Shown here piece by piece: positions 52,115-60,813 of a stretch of DNA of 64,000 bases. A program made the position numbers and the translations under genes. Below the pieces are notes generated by a model that was not told where the DNA came from, searched no databases, and saw nothing but the letters and a program-made list of their open reading frames with translations. Within the stretch, counting starts at the first letter, position 1. The number at the start of each line of letters is the position of its first letter. The stretch lies in assembly GCF_001183605.1 (NCBI RefSeq), contig NZ_LFXJ01000005.1, positions 1,583,003 through 1,647,002 of the forward strand. Reading direction: 5' to 3'. Origin of the DNA: Lysinibacillus xylanilyticus. Lineage in GTDB: Bacteria; Bacillota; Bacilli; Bacillales_A; Planococcaceae.

Positions 52115-52275
52115 TATTGGCAGGTCTCCTGGCTTAGGTTCATCATCTATACGCCTTCCCATAGCTCGCTACAGTGACATATTGTATAGACTCTCCATTA
52201 CAGTTGCGGGACAGCATCGGATTTGCACCGATTTCCCTTTTAAGCAAACGAACAATGTCATTCACACCAACAAAA
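52115..52275 (-). ncRNA. Cobalamin riboswitch
   Basis: On the minus strand the 3' element AAGCCAGGAGACCTGCC (52121-52137) and the B12-box region GGTGCAAATCC ... GCTGTCCCGCAACTG (52200-52232) are characteristic of the cobalamin class. It binds adenosylcobalamin or related forms. It is followed by the terminator at 52010-52038 and the transport operon. Confidence 0.93.
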
Positions 52276-52510
52276 TTATATTTTATTAAGTTATAAGAGG
52301 AACAATATCAGAGTGTTTTCCAGATAGCAAGTATATTATATATTACACTGAAGTAAAAATATCAATAAACGAGCATTTAATAGACGTAAAGCAGAACTAT
52401 TAAGTATTATTAGAAAAATAAATAAATTTAGACAGTGATTTATCTTACCTTACTATACAATTTCCTCAAAGTACTCTTCAAAAAGATTCAAATATGCTTA
52501 ATTTTAATCC

Positions 52511-52927
52511 TTATTTTTCAAATTCCATTTTCCAGCTAAAATATTCGTTGTCTGTATTTTTTTCATATTTTAATTGAGCATCGAATTAAGTACCTTTTTT
52601 ACTTGTTAAGCCTTTTACCAATACCGTTCCATCGGCCAGCAATTTCTTCACCATAGTTTTGGTAGGCTTCTTCTTCATCGTGGCTAAAAATTTATCGTTT
52701 TTCCAGATGACAAATTTTCAGCCCTTTTTCCAGTTACTGCAGCCGAAGCCTTTTTGTCCTTCGATCACGCTATGACCACATAATGGACATTTCCCCACTA
52801 TTTCAAATTTCTTTTTCGCTCGTGTTACTTTGCTGAGTGTCACATCTTCACTATTTTTAATCGTTTGAACGGCATTGACGGTAAAAAAATCTCTTCCGCT
52901 ATTACTTTTCATTAAACTCAAATTCAA
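52511..52927 (-). pseudogene. Decayed topoisomerase C-terminal zinc-ribbon reading frame
   Basis: Beginning in the end of topB in another frame, this stretch encodes a zinc-ribbon (KCPLCGHSVIEGQKGFGCSN) and continues KFVIWKNDKFLATMKKKPTK ... LTSKKGT and then WKMEFEK. A TGA replaces the expected fourth Cys codon of the ribbon and a TAA a later Lys codon. In many bacilli such a repeat lies at the end of topoisomerase III. This copy is dead or read only to the first stop (52718). Confidence 0.75.
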
Positions 52928-55031
52928 TTTTTCCTTCTACCAAGCGAAGTGTCGCATTAAATTGTTTACCATTCTTTGATTTAAACCCTTTAACCATGGC
53001 TGTTTTACCGATCTTACATAAATCATTAATGTTCTTTTCAGTTAGTTTTTTTCCTAATAGCCTTCCTGGGAACGTTTGCTTACAACCATTTTTATAATTC
53101 GAGCAACCGTAAAAGCTTTTACGCAAACCTATTTTTCCTACTTTACATGTCGGACACGTCACAATATCTCTCACAGCAGCTGGTTTAAACTGCTCAGCGT
53201 CAATTGTAAGTGACTCTAACCGTTTAGGTACCTCGGCTATTAATTGATTAACAAACTTACCTATGCTTTCAATAAAATGTTTTGCAGAGCCTTCTCCACG
53301 ACCAATTTTATTTAAGTAAATTTCCCATTTTGCAGTCATCGATGGGCTTGAAAGTAATGTCCCTTCAATTGACCGACATAAAAGCTCCCCTTTAGGCATA
53401 ATACTCACAATGTTTTTTCGCACTTCAATAAATCCATGTTTTTTAATCGTCTCTATAATGCCACTCCGAGTTGCTTCTGTGCCAATACCTTCAATCGATT
53501 TCAGCATTTCGATTTCCTCTTCATCCTCAACTGATTTACCGCATGTTTTCATCATCGTAATGAGTTGCCCTTCTGTATAAGGCTTAGGAGGCGTGGTCGT
53601 GCCTTCTAAAATAGAAATCTTACTTTTTACCATCTCATCTTGGAAAACGACAGGTAACGACTCTTCACGCTCCTTTAACTCTTTTTCGCTTGAAAACAAC
53701 TCTTTCCAACCTTTTACAAGTTCTGTTTTCCCTACCGTTTTAAACTCTATATTTTTGACATTCGTTAAAATCGTTTTTTCATCGTATTCATAATCTTGAT
53801 GAAACATGGCGAGTGTCGTATTAACTATTTCGAAATAAATATTTCGTTCATCAGCATTCATTGATTGTAATGCTTTTTCTGTCGGCACTTTTTTCGTTGG
53901 AATAATAGCATAGTGCTCCCCAACATTGGCACTGTCGACGTAGCGTTTGTTATTCCCTCGATTTATCGCATTAAATGATTTTCCCACGAGCTGCTGATAT
54001 TTTGCCAATGATTCATTTAAATAGGCAAACTCATTATGTGTAATGAGCTGTGAATCGGTACGTGGGTAAGAAACGAGCTTTTTCTCATAAAGTGATTGCG
54101 TAAGTTTCAACACATGCGACGGACTGTATTTCCATCTTCTATTGGCGGCGGCTTGTAATGTTGATAACGCATGTAGTTTGGGTGGTGCAATACGCTTCGT
54201 TTTGTTCGTCACACTCGTAATTAAACCTGTATCCATCGGTTCAACCCCATGTTGTTGCAATAATTGCATAGCCTCTGCACGCTCTTTTGTTTTTAACTTT
54301 GCCTTCCCTTTATATACACCATTTTGTGCTTTAAAAACCCCTTCAATTTCATAAAATTTTTCAGGCTTGAAATGTTCGATTTCCTGTTGTCTTTTATAAA
54401 TTAAATATACGGTTGGCGATTGCACTCGACCGATAGAGATACTACCCTTAAAGCCCTTTTTTTGTAAAAGTAGCGTATATAGGCGACTACAGTTCATGCC
54501 TACTAACCAATCGCTAATTTGACGTGTTTTTGCTTCTTGGTACATGAGCAAATCACGCTCATTACTTTGCATATTATTAAAACCTTTTCGAATTTCCTCA
54601 ACCTCTAATGAATTGATCCATAATCGTTTAACAGGCTTATTTACTTTCGTCATTTTTAATAGTGAGTAGAAGATATTGGAACCCTCACGTTCACTATCGC
54701 AGCAGTTATAAATCATTGCTACTTGCGGATCACTAAAGATTTTTTTTACAGCATTAAATTGTGTATACATTTTAGAGACAACTTTATCTTCAAACTTTTG
54801 AGGAATGATCGGTAATGATCCAAGCGACCATTTCTCCCATTCCTTTTGATATTCTTTTGGTTCCTTTAATTCAACAAGATGACCAACTGCCCAGGTAATT
54901 ACTGCACCCTCAGGAAAAGTTGAACAAGGTTCCAATTCTATAAATACTTTCTCTTTTTGTTTAATTTTAAATGCGTCTGCATAAGCTCTTGCTTGAGATG
55001 GTTTCTCTGCCAATATGGCGATTTTCCCCAT
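52902..55031 (-). CDS. topB: DNA topoisomerase III
   Basis: A type IA topoisomerase of 709 residues: Toprim start MGKIAILAEKPSQARAYADA, acidic DSEREGSNI, catalytic tyrosine in LVSYPRTDSQLI, and a zinc-ribbon tail (CPTCKVGKIGLRKSFYGCSN). It relaxes or decatenates DNA. Length is close to the usual ~720 for Bacillus TopB. A second zinc-ribbon frame that would extend it lies just downstream with stops. The first codons and the 5' flank are duplicated at 63090-63258. Confidence 0.95.
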   Translation of the reverse strand: MGKIAILAEKPSQARAYADAFKIKQKEKVFIELEPCSTFPEGAVITWAVGHLVELKEPKEYQKEWEKWSLGSLPIIPQKFEDKVVSKMYTQFNAVKKIFSDPQVAMIYNCCDSEREGSNIFYSLLKMTKVNKPVKRLWINSLEVEEIRKGFNNMQSNERDLLMYQEAKTRQISDWLVGMNCSRLYTLLLQKKGFKGSISIGRVQSPTVYLIYKRQQEIEHFKPEKFYEIEGVFKAQNGVYKGKAKLKTKERAEAMQLLQQHGVEPMDTGLITSVTNKTKRIAPPKLHALSTLQAAANRRWKYSPSHVLKLTQSLYEKKLVSYPRTDSQLITHNEFAYLNESLAKYQQLVGKSFNAINRGNNKRYVDSANVGEHYAIIPTKKVPTEKALQSMNADERNIYFEIVNTTLAMFHQDYEYDEKTILTNVKNIEFKTVGKTELVKGWKELFSSEKELKEREESLPVVFQDEMVKSKISILEGTTTPPKPYTEGQLITMMKTCGKSVEDEEEIEMLKSIEGIGTEATRSGIIETIKKHGFIEVRKNIVSIMPKGELLCRSIEGTLLSSPSMTAKWEIYLNKIGRGEGSAKHFIESIGKFVNQLIAEVPKRLESLTIDAEQFKPAAVRDIVTCPTCKVGKIGLRKSFYGCSNYKNGCKQTFPGRLLGKKLTEKNINDLCKIGKTAMVKGFKSKNGKQFNATLRLVEGKIEFEFNEK

Positions 55032-55084
55032 TAATCATCACATCTTCTTTAAAATATTTTAGTAGCTTTTTATATAAAAATATA

Positions 55085-55113
55085 AAACTCAACTAATCAG
55101 ATTAGTTGAGTTT
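55085..55113. terminator. Hairpin upstream of topB
   Basis: AAACTCAACTAATC and GATTAGTTGAGTTT form a tight stem with a T-rich minus-strand flank; it can end the lipoprotein transcript from 55220. A duplicate lies near 63157-63185. Confidence 0.7.
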
Positions 55114-55137
55114 ATTGTGAAATACCTTACTACTATT

Positions 55138-55185
55138 TTACTTTAAACAATTTAAAATATCACTTACTAAAATCTTTGTTCCAGG
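55138..55185 (-). pseudogene. C-terminal scrap shared with the fragment at 63210
   Basis: On the minus strand PGTKILVSDILNCLK and a stop; the same tail ends the longer fragment at 63210-63335. It is part of the duplicated block 55015-55187. Confidence 0.5.
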
Positions 55186-55219
55186 ATCACACTTATAGCA
55201 TGATCCTAATTAAAATTCG

Positions 55220-56086
55220 TTAATGGTAAAAAGCTGTGGTAATTTCAAGTGCTTTAAGTGGCTCTTTGATTGAATCAAGCATATAGACAAGTTTTTCGTC
55301 CTGCCAAACAATCAAACTCCCTGATTTATAAACATCTAAGCGTGCAAAACCATTTTGTTTTGGAATTGGTAGCATATGCGTTTCTAGAAATTGGACTGCC
55401 TGTTTTGCAAGCTTCACACCTGCTTCTGGATTGTCTGTTCGTGTATGTGTTTCAATTGCCCATCTACCCTCATTCCAACCAGTCCATAAAGAACCAGCTC
55501 CTGCATCCTGATAACCTTTAATGTTATAGCCAAGATCAACCTCTTGACCACCATTTTGACTAAAGTTCACAAAAGCAATTTGCTCATTTGCTTCTTTAGC
55601 ATTCTTATATTGCTTTACTACTAGTCTTGCAATAACAGTAGCTGTCTTTGAATTTTTAAGCTTCGGATCATTGATTGGCAAATACTTATTACTTTCAAAA
55701 AATAGTATTTCAACTTGGTTAACTTCCGCTTTCGTTGTTGCAGTTAAAAGTGTACCATCTGATATTGGAAGCCCTTTTGGTAAAGTTATAGGTAAATTAG
55801 TATTAAGCTGGCTCTTAATATTTTTTAGTACACTAGCCTGTGTCAAAGATGCTACTGTGTTGCCCTTATTTGCTTTGGTCGGTTCCTGTTGATTTTCATG
55901 TGATTGATGCGCTTCTTGTGACTTGTTTGGCTCGTTAGTTTTTTGTTCCTCTTGTGACTTGCTCGGCACTTTAGATTCTTGTTCCTCTTGTGGCTTGTTC
56001 GGCACGTTAGGTGTTTCTTCTTTATCAGAGCATGCACTTATTATACTGAAACTTAAAAGCATGGAGATAAAAAGTATTTTTTTCAT
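55220..56086 (-). CDS. Lipoprotein with low-complexity Glu/Gln linker
   Basis: The 288-residue protein has a lipoprotein signal (lipobox ISAC), a ~55-residue linker of imperfect NKPQEEQ/PSKSQEEQ repeats and a C-terminal domain of ~200 residues (SLWTGWNEGRWAIETHTRTD, KNGFARL-like end). Family not recognised. ATG is preceded by a GGGGCAAATGCC region. It is monocistronic. Confidence 0.82.
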   Translation of the reverse strand: MKKILFISMLLSFSIISACSDKEETPNVPNKPQEEQESKVPSKSQEEQKTNEPNKSQEAHQSHENQQEPTKANKGNTVASLTQASVLKNIKSQLNTNLPITLPKGLPISDGTLLTATTKAEVNQVEILFFESNKYLPINDPKLKNSKTATVIARLVVKQYKNAKEANEQIAFVNFSQNGGQEVDLGYNIKGYQDAGAGSLWTGWNEGRWAIETHTRTDNPEAGVKLAKQAVQFLETHMLPIPKQNGFARLDVYKSGSLIVWQDEKLVYMLDSIKEPLKALEITTAFYH

Positions 56087-56136
56087 GGCATTTGCCCCTT
56101 AATTTCTTGTCCTTAATCAACTGAAACTTTTTATTA

Positions 56137-56318
56137 TTAGAGCTCATTATTTTGTTTCGTCAAATCATTAAACTTTTGACTGGTGTAGCGTATCCCTATT
56201 CTTTGCTGTACTAAACTTATCAAGTATCTCTTGTCTTTCATTTTCAAGCTTAAACGAAGAACAGCTTTGTCATCAACTAAACCACAAAATACTGACGTTG
56301 TTCCTATTACTAATGGAA
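56137..56318 (-). pseudogene. Fragment related to the secreted protein gene upstream
   Basis: Directly after and in frame with the stop at 56319, an open stretch encodes IPLVIGTTSVFCGLVDDKAV ... NDLTKQNNEL. Its start resembles the signal region IPFVVATTLVFCGAVLG of the gene upstream, which suggests a decayed duplicate. It has no start codon. Confidence 0.45.
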
Positions 56319-57395
56319 TTAGAGTTCTTTAATGTGAAAGCTCACTTGTTTCTTCTCAGGTTTATCTATCACTTCTTTTAGGGTCACTTTAATACGAGGA
56401 TAATAAATACTTGTAACACCTTCAAAAGCGGAATCTGTGCCAATAAATAACCACAGTTCTCCATTCTTGTCAGTTTCAACAACAAACGGGCGTTGTTTAT
56501 TATTAAAAGGTTTTAACTCATACTTCTCACTAGCTATTGTCGTTTTTTGCAAGTCCCCAATAATAAATGCATCTTTACCTTCTACTCCCTGATTCCCTTT
56601 ATCAATATTCATTAAATAAAATCCTGTTTTATCAATAACCGGGGTCGGTTCCGTATTGGTTGCACCAATTTTCACAAATACACTTTTACCAGGAGATCCA
56701 CCTACCCCTACTTCATCTCTAGCATTTGTGGCTATATCGAAATCAAATGTCACACTATATTTTGTATTCGGTTTTAATCGATCATTTGTATCCAATTTCT
56801 TCTTAACAAACATAAATAAATCGTCACTTCCATTATATCCACTTAAGTATAGACCTTTTCGTTTATTGTTTATCTCTTTAGGTAGTGACTTAAGAGAAAA
56901 TCGGAGCTTATAATGAACTTTATTTTTATATGGATAGTCTGAAAATCCACCGATCCATCCATTTTTATCCTTGCTAAAAGTTGATTCAACAATGATATCA
57001 TCGTAATTTGTTACTATCTGGTCTAATTCAATACGTGTGACAAACGAAGTTTTGTTTAACAATAAAATCTGTTCTTTGGTTAAATCTCCAGCAAAACCAT
57101 TCATAACGGTATCATAAGTATATTTTCTTGAAAATTCGCCAATTTCCTTTTCAAGTTTCGCATAGTCTTCTTTGTTGAATGTTTTATTAAAACTAACAAT
57201 TACTGAGAATACATCCGATGGCGAAGCTCCCTCAATCTTTCGAGTTAGTTCTTCTGATATTTTATAAGGGCGAATATTTACATCGTGTACATTACTGTCT
57301 GCTGCTAATGCCGGTTTAGTCAAATTTAATCCTAAAACTGCTCCGCAAAATACCAACGTCGTCGCTACTACAAATGGAATTTTTTTACTAATCAT
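56319..57395 (-). CDS. Secreted protein with inhibitor-I9-like N-terminal domain
   Basis: A 358-residue secreted protein: signal peptide ending ALAA, then ~70 residues resembling the peptidase-inhibitor I9/subtilisin propeptide fold (DVFSVIVSFNKTFNKEDYAK ... MNGFAGDLTKEQILLLNKTS), then a beta-rich C-terminal domain of ~210 residues without a peptidase. An I9 domain without its protease may inhibit a protease made elsewhere (inference). AGGAGGTG precedes ATG. The stretch 57396-57712 holds a hairpin AACCTAACTAA/TTAGTTAGGTT (57611-57634) and no gene. Confidence 0.78.
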   Translation of the reverse strand: MISKKIPFVVATTLVFCGAVLGLNLTKPALAADSNVHDVNIRPYKISEELTRKIEGASPSDVFSVIVSFNKTFNKEDYAKLEKEIGEFSRKYTYDTVMNGFAGDLTKEQILLLNKTSFVTRIELDQIVTNYDDIIVESTFSKDKNGWIGGFSDYPYKNKVHYKLRFSLKSLPKEINNKRKGLYLSGYNGSDDLFMFVKKKLDTNDRLKPNTKYSVTFDFDIATNARDEVGVGGSPGKSVFVKIGATNTEPTPVIDKTGFYLMNIDKGNQGVEGKDAFIIGDLQKTTIASEKYELKPFNNKQRPFVVETDKNGELWLFIGTDSAFEGVTSIYYPRIKVTLKEVIDKPEKKQVSFHIKEL

Positions 57396-57712
57396 ATTTT
57401 CACCTCCTAAAATTTGATTCAGTTAATAAACGAGAATAACATTGATTATTTTTCAAAATAATCCAATCCAAGAGTATCATCGCTACCATAAAGTTATAGA
57501 ACTCCTTATTATAACGCCCACTTATTTCTTCCCAGTTTTTTGAACTAGTAAGATGAACTTCTATTGAACCCTGCTTATTTGCGCTAAGAATATAGTGGTG
57601 AAAAATTTAGTAAACCTAACTAAATTAGTTAGGTTGTATTTGGTTAAAACTCACTTCATTATCTTTAATCAAAGGGGTAATACGGTACAATTTTTGGCAA
57701 AAGGTTGAAAGT

Positions 57713-58318
57713 TTATAAATTTTTAACCATTTTGTACAATGATAACTTTGGTTTATTGATTTCACCTGTAATCTGGTAGCCTATCCTCTGATACAATTTA
57801 ATGGCAAGATGGTTCTCTTTCTTTACCGTCAGAGAGCATTTGGCAAAGCCTTGCAGGCAGGCCTGTTCCTCGGCAAACTCAAGCAGCCTGGTACCTACTC
57901 CCAGTCCACGGCTTTCGGGCAATAAGGCGATTGTTCCGATGTGAAACTCGTCATCTTCTCCCTCTTTCATGGTGATCATGGAATAAAGCATTTTGATATT
58001 CAGAATGTTATAAATAACAAGGCCCAGCTTTCGGAGTGAAAGCAACTGTTTAAAAGTTGGCCAAGGAAGACGATTTAAAACGGGTATGGGATAACAAGTA
58101 ACCATCCCTAAAGTTTTCCCATCCATTTGAGCTTCATAAGCGTATTGATGACTAAAACGATTGTTCTCCTGCTGCCATAGGGTACTAAATGTTCCTTCGA
58201 CTTTGTTCTTCTCCTCTGATCCTGCAAGTGGAAACGCCATGTATTCCAATGCCATTATATTTAGCTTGGCGCCGACCATGGATCGATGATCAGCCTTTAC
58301 AATAGAGATTTGATTCAT
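57713..58318 (-). CDS. GNAT-family N-acetyltransferase
   Basis: The 201-residue protein has the acetyl-CoA motif IGTIALLPESRGLGVGTRLL and the following SLTVKKENHLAIKLYQRIGY, the core of GNAT enzymes. The substrate is unknown. AAGGAG precedes ATG. It follows the TetR gene by 37 bases on the same strand, so they are probably co-transcribed. Confidence 0.92.
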   Translation of the reverse strand: MNQISIVKADHRSMVGAKLNIMALEYMAFPLAGSEEKNKVEGTFSTLWQQENNRFSHQYAYEAQMDGKTLGMVTCYPIPVLNRLPWPTFKQLLSLRKLGLVIYNILNIKMLYSMITMKEGEDDEFHIGTIALLPESRGLGVGTRLLEFAEEQACLQGFAKCSLTVKKENHLAIKLYQRIGYQITGEINKPKLSLYKMVKNL

Positions 58319-58355
58319 TTCCTAGCACTCCTTTTTTCTTTCTATATTATTGATG

Positions 58356-58931
58356 TTAATTATCACCCTTAGCTTTGAAACCATGATAAAACGTATTTAA
58401 AAAAAGCTCTGCAGCCGATTTTTTAGGCACATTACCTTCATGTACCTGTTCCCATGTATGGAAAAGCAGGGCATAAAGCGTATTCAAAATCCATTCGCTG
58501 CTAACCGTTTGCTGAAAGTAACCTCTTTGTTGTAACAGCTCAATAACGCGTCGTATTGGTTCCCTCAGCTTCTCTTCGGCTTCACCTAATTCTTTGTGGT
58601 TAAATACAGATGCATCATGACCTAGAAAATAGATTTTGTCACCTAACGGGATTAACGCTTCAATGAGTTCCGGGATATATTTTTCGCTTCTTTCCTCATC
58701 CAGTGGAATCTGGTTTACGGTATCACTTACCAATTGTATAGCCCGATGGCCCAAGAACAGCATTAATTTCTCTCTGCTTTCGACGTAGCGATGAAGTGTA
58801 GCAATGCCAATTCCCGCATATTCCGCAATTTCATTCATCGAAGCAGTAGGATTTTCAACAAGCAATATAGTAGCCGAGTCAAGAATTGCATTAAATCTCG
58901 CTTCCTTCAACGTTGTCATGTCTTTCTTCAT
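58356..58931 (-). CDS. TetR-family transcriptional regulator
   Basis: The ~191-residue protein has the TetR N-terminal helix-turn-helix (RFNAILDSATILLVE ... MNEIAEYAGIGIATLHRYVE) and an all-helical C-terminal ligand domain. ATG at 58931 follows AAGGGAGAG; the frame to 59003 is open but carries the operator. A TGATA/TATCA dyad lies upstream (58972-58989), and an almost identical block lies upstream of the M29 gene. Confidence 0.92.
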   Translation of the reverse strand: MKKDMTTLKEARFNAILDSATILLVENPTASMNEIAEYAGIGIATLHRYVESREKLMLFLGHRAIQLVSDTVNQIPLDEERSEKYIPELIEALIPLGDKIYFLGHDASVFNHKELGEAEEKLREPIRRVIELLQQRGYFQQTVSSEWILNTLYALLFHTWEQVHEGNVPKKSAAELFLNTFYHGFKAKGDN

Positions 58932-58971
58932 CGTAAATCTCTCCCTTTTCCTGTATAAAGTCGTCATTTTT

Positions 58972-58989
58972 TGATAGATAAATATATCA
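58972..58989. promoter_or_regulatory. TetR operator-like dyad, copy 1
   Basis: TGATAGATAAATATATCA pairs TGATA with TATCA around 8 bases. The surrounding ~50 bases match those at 62274-62326. Confidence 0.65.
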
Positions 58990-59041
58990 TTTGAAATTAG
59001 CATAAATCATTTAAAACAATGTGTCCATCTATTGAATGTAG

Positions 59042-59176
59042 CTTTTCAAAAAGAATTATACTACTGAAAAGGATAGTACTTTGAATGTTCCATTTTTAGC
59101 ATTTCATTATTCAAGTGACGATGAAGAAATTAAATTCTTTGGTGGAATTACTACAAAGGTTAAAAGAATTGGTTAA
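59042..59176 (+). pseudogene. C-terminal fragment of an unknown protein
   Basis: After an in-frame TAG the plus strand encodes 44 residues (STLNVPFLAFHYSSDDEEIK ... TTKVKRIG) to TAA. No start or ribosome site. Family unknown. Confidence 0.35.
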
Positions 59177-59280
59177 GTCGTTATCTCAATAGAGAAAATG
59201 ATGACATTACTTGGGTTTTTTAAGCTATTTCTCACGATGAACTCCCTTATTTTTTTAATGAAGTTGGTTTCTGCATAAGG

Positions 59281-60654
59281 TTATCGGTTTACTGTAAAAT
59301 TCACTTCCGGGTATTTGGTCTTCAGCCTTTTAAGGGTTGAGCCGTCATCCTTCTGTTTTACATACTGGTCAAAAAATGCCAGGCTGAATTCGTTGATAAT
59401 GCGATGAACTTCCTTTGGTTTTTCCCCTGGGCTCTGCAACAGAGGGGAGAACAAATGTAAATCAGTGAAGCTAGTATGATCCGTATGAGGAATGACCATT
59501 GACATACCACCGCCAGCTAACCCACGTCCATATCGCTCCCTCACTATATAGGGATCTGCTTCATCAGGCTCTTCTGCACTCATGAGCAGAAATGGTTTTC
59601 CAATCCCACTTTCAGGTAAAGTTTCCCCATACAATGTGCCATCCATATCGATGGCTGCTTTGACACGAGAATCTTTTGCAAGTATTTGTGCTGCGGTAGC
59701 TCCACCGTAAGAGTGCCCAAACATTCCAATTCGCGAGGTATCAAGCCTTCCGGTAAAGAAGCCAGTCTCATCGTTTTGGTTAAGTTTCTCGATCTGATTC
59801 AGCACAAAGGTAACATCTTCCTCCCATAATTTTATGTGTCTATCTCCTTCGTCATCCGTTAAATTGACGGGCTGTACGTAAGCAGTTCGACCATCTGGAA
59901 AGACAGTAGCTGCAGCATCAAAGGTATGATCGATACTTAGAACAATATATCCTTGACTAGCCAACTCCTCAACTTCAAACGTGTTTTGATTACGAAAGCC
60001 ATTAAAACCATGAGAGAAAAGTAATATGGGATAATGATTCTCTGAGTCTGAGAGTTGTAAATCCATAAACGAATGAGATTTCACCAAATCCATGTGGCTG
60101 AATGCAAATGCAGGAATGGACAATGTTTTTTCCAATCCCTTGGAGAGCTCATTTATGTTACGAATATAAGGTTCTCGATCCCCCTTGCTTTTTTCATCTG
60201 CAGGATACCAAATTTGCACCATCAGTTCGCGTCTATCGGCTGGATTTTTCGAATATGGTTCATTTCTCTCATGATCAACCCAATGATATAGCTTCGTACC
60301 GACCCTATGTGGGCCAGTTGGTTCTTCTAATGAAAATACTGGCATAAGTAAGGGTAGCGCAACTGCTACAGTCAAATAGATGGACAACAATAAAGTTTTA
60401 ACTATGAACATACCCCAGCTTCTAAAGCCCTTTTTCTGCCCAGCTAAAAAATAGCATAAAATCAAGATAACTGGGGATACATAGGCCGGAATCATCTGCC
60501 ATCTAAAACCTTCTGCCAATAACTGAACTGTAACCATTACAACGGCAACCAAAGTAGCTAATTTAGACCACTTTTTCGTTTCCCTGCCTACTAACAATAT
60601 CCAACTCAATAGACTAAAATTTACAACTATCAATACAACTTCCCAGAAATTCAT
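59281..60654 (-). CDS. Membrane-anchored alpha/beta hydrolase (PAF-acetylhydrolase-like)
   Basis: The 457-residue protein has about four N-terminal membrane segments (1-110) and an extracellular or membrane-facing hydrolase domain with the nucleophile elbow GHSYGGATA, IDMDGTL and a catalytic-type His in PHTDHTSF, as in platelet-activating-factor acetylhydrolase/dienelactone-hydrolase-like lipases. AAGGAG before ATG. It lies downstream of the M29 aminopeptidase on the same strand. Confidence 0.9.
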   Translation of the reverse strand: MNFWEVVLIVVNFSLLSWILLVGRETKKWSKLATLVAVVMVTVQLLAEGFRWQMIPAYVSPVILILCYFLAGQKKGFRSWGMFIVKTLLLSIYLTVAVALPLLMPVFSLEEPTGPHRVGTKLYHWVDHERNEPYSKNPADRRELMVQIWYPADEKSKGDREPYIRNINELSKGLEKTLSIPAFAFSHMDLVKSHSFMDLQLSDSENHYPILLFSHGFNGFRNQNTFEVEELASQGYIVLSIDHTFDAAATVFPDGRTAYVQPVNLTDDEGDRHIKLWEEDVTFVLNQIEKLNQNDETGFFTGRLDTSRIGMFGHSYGGATAAQILAKDSRVKAAIDMDGTLYGETLPESGIGKPFLLMSAEEPDEADPYIVRERYGRGLAGGGMSMVIPHTDHTSFTDLHLFSPLLQSPGEKPKEVHRIINEFSLAFFDQYVKQKDDGSTLKRLKTKYPEVNFTVNR

Positions 60655-60708
60655 TGGCCTTTCTCCTTTGAACGCATTTTACTTCTAATTAAAGAGGTAG
60701 TTTTCAGT

Positions 60709-60783
60709 CTAAGCAAAAGCAGATGAAACACTAAATACCATCGTAAGTATAATTGTTCCAATAAAGCATAGGTATCGTTTCAT
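60709..60783 (-). CDS. 24-residue signal-peptide micro-ORF
   Basis: AAAGGAG lies 8 bases before ATG at 60783. The frame reads MKRYLCFIGTIILTMVFSVS then SAFA and a TAG, that is a complete signal peptide with an AxA cleavage site and nothing behind it. It may be the remains of a truncated secreted protein or a real small membrane peptide. It lies between the M29 gene and the hydrolase gene. Confidence 0.5.
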   Translation of the reverse strand: MKRYLCFIGTIILTMVFSVSSAFA

Positions 60784-60813
60784 CTGCTCAGCTCCTTTCT
60801 TTCCATCAAGTAT

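Noticed and set aside
52718..52927. An independent 69-residue zinc-ribbon gene
   Set aside because: The reading continues in the same frame past the TGA with typical topoisomerase tail sequence, so it is better described as a decayed topB extension.
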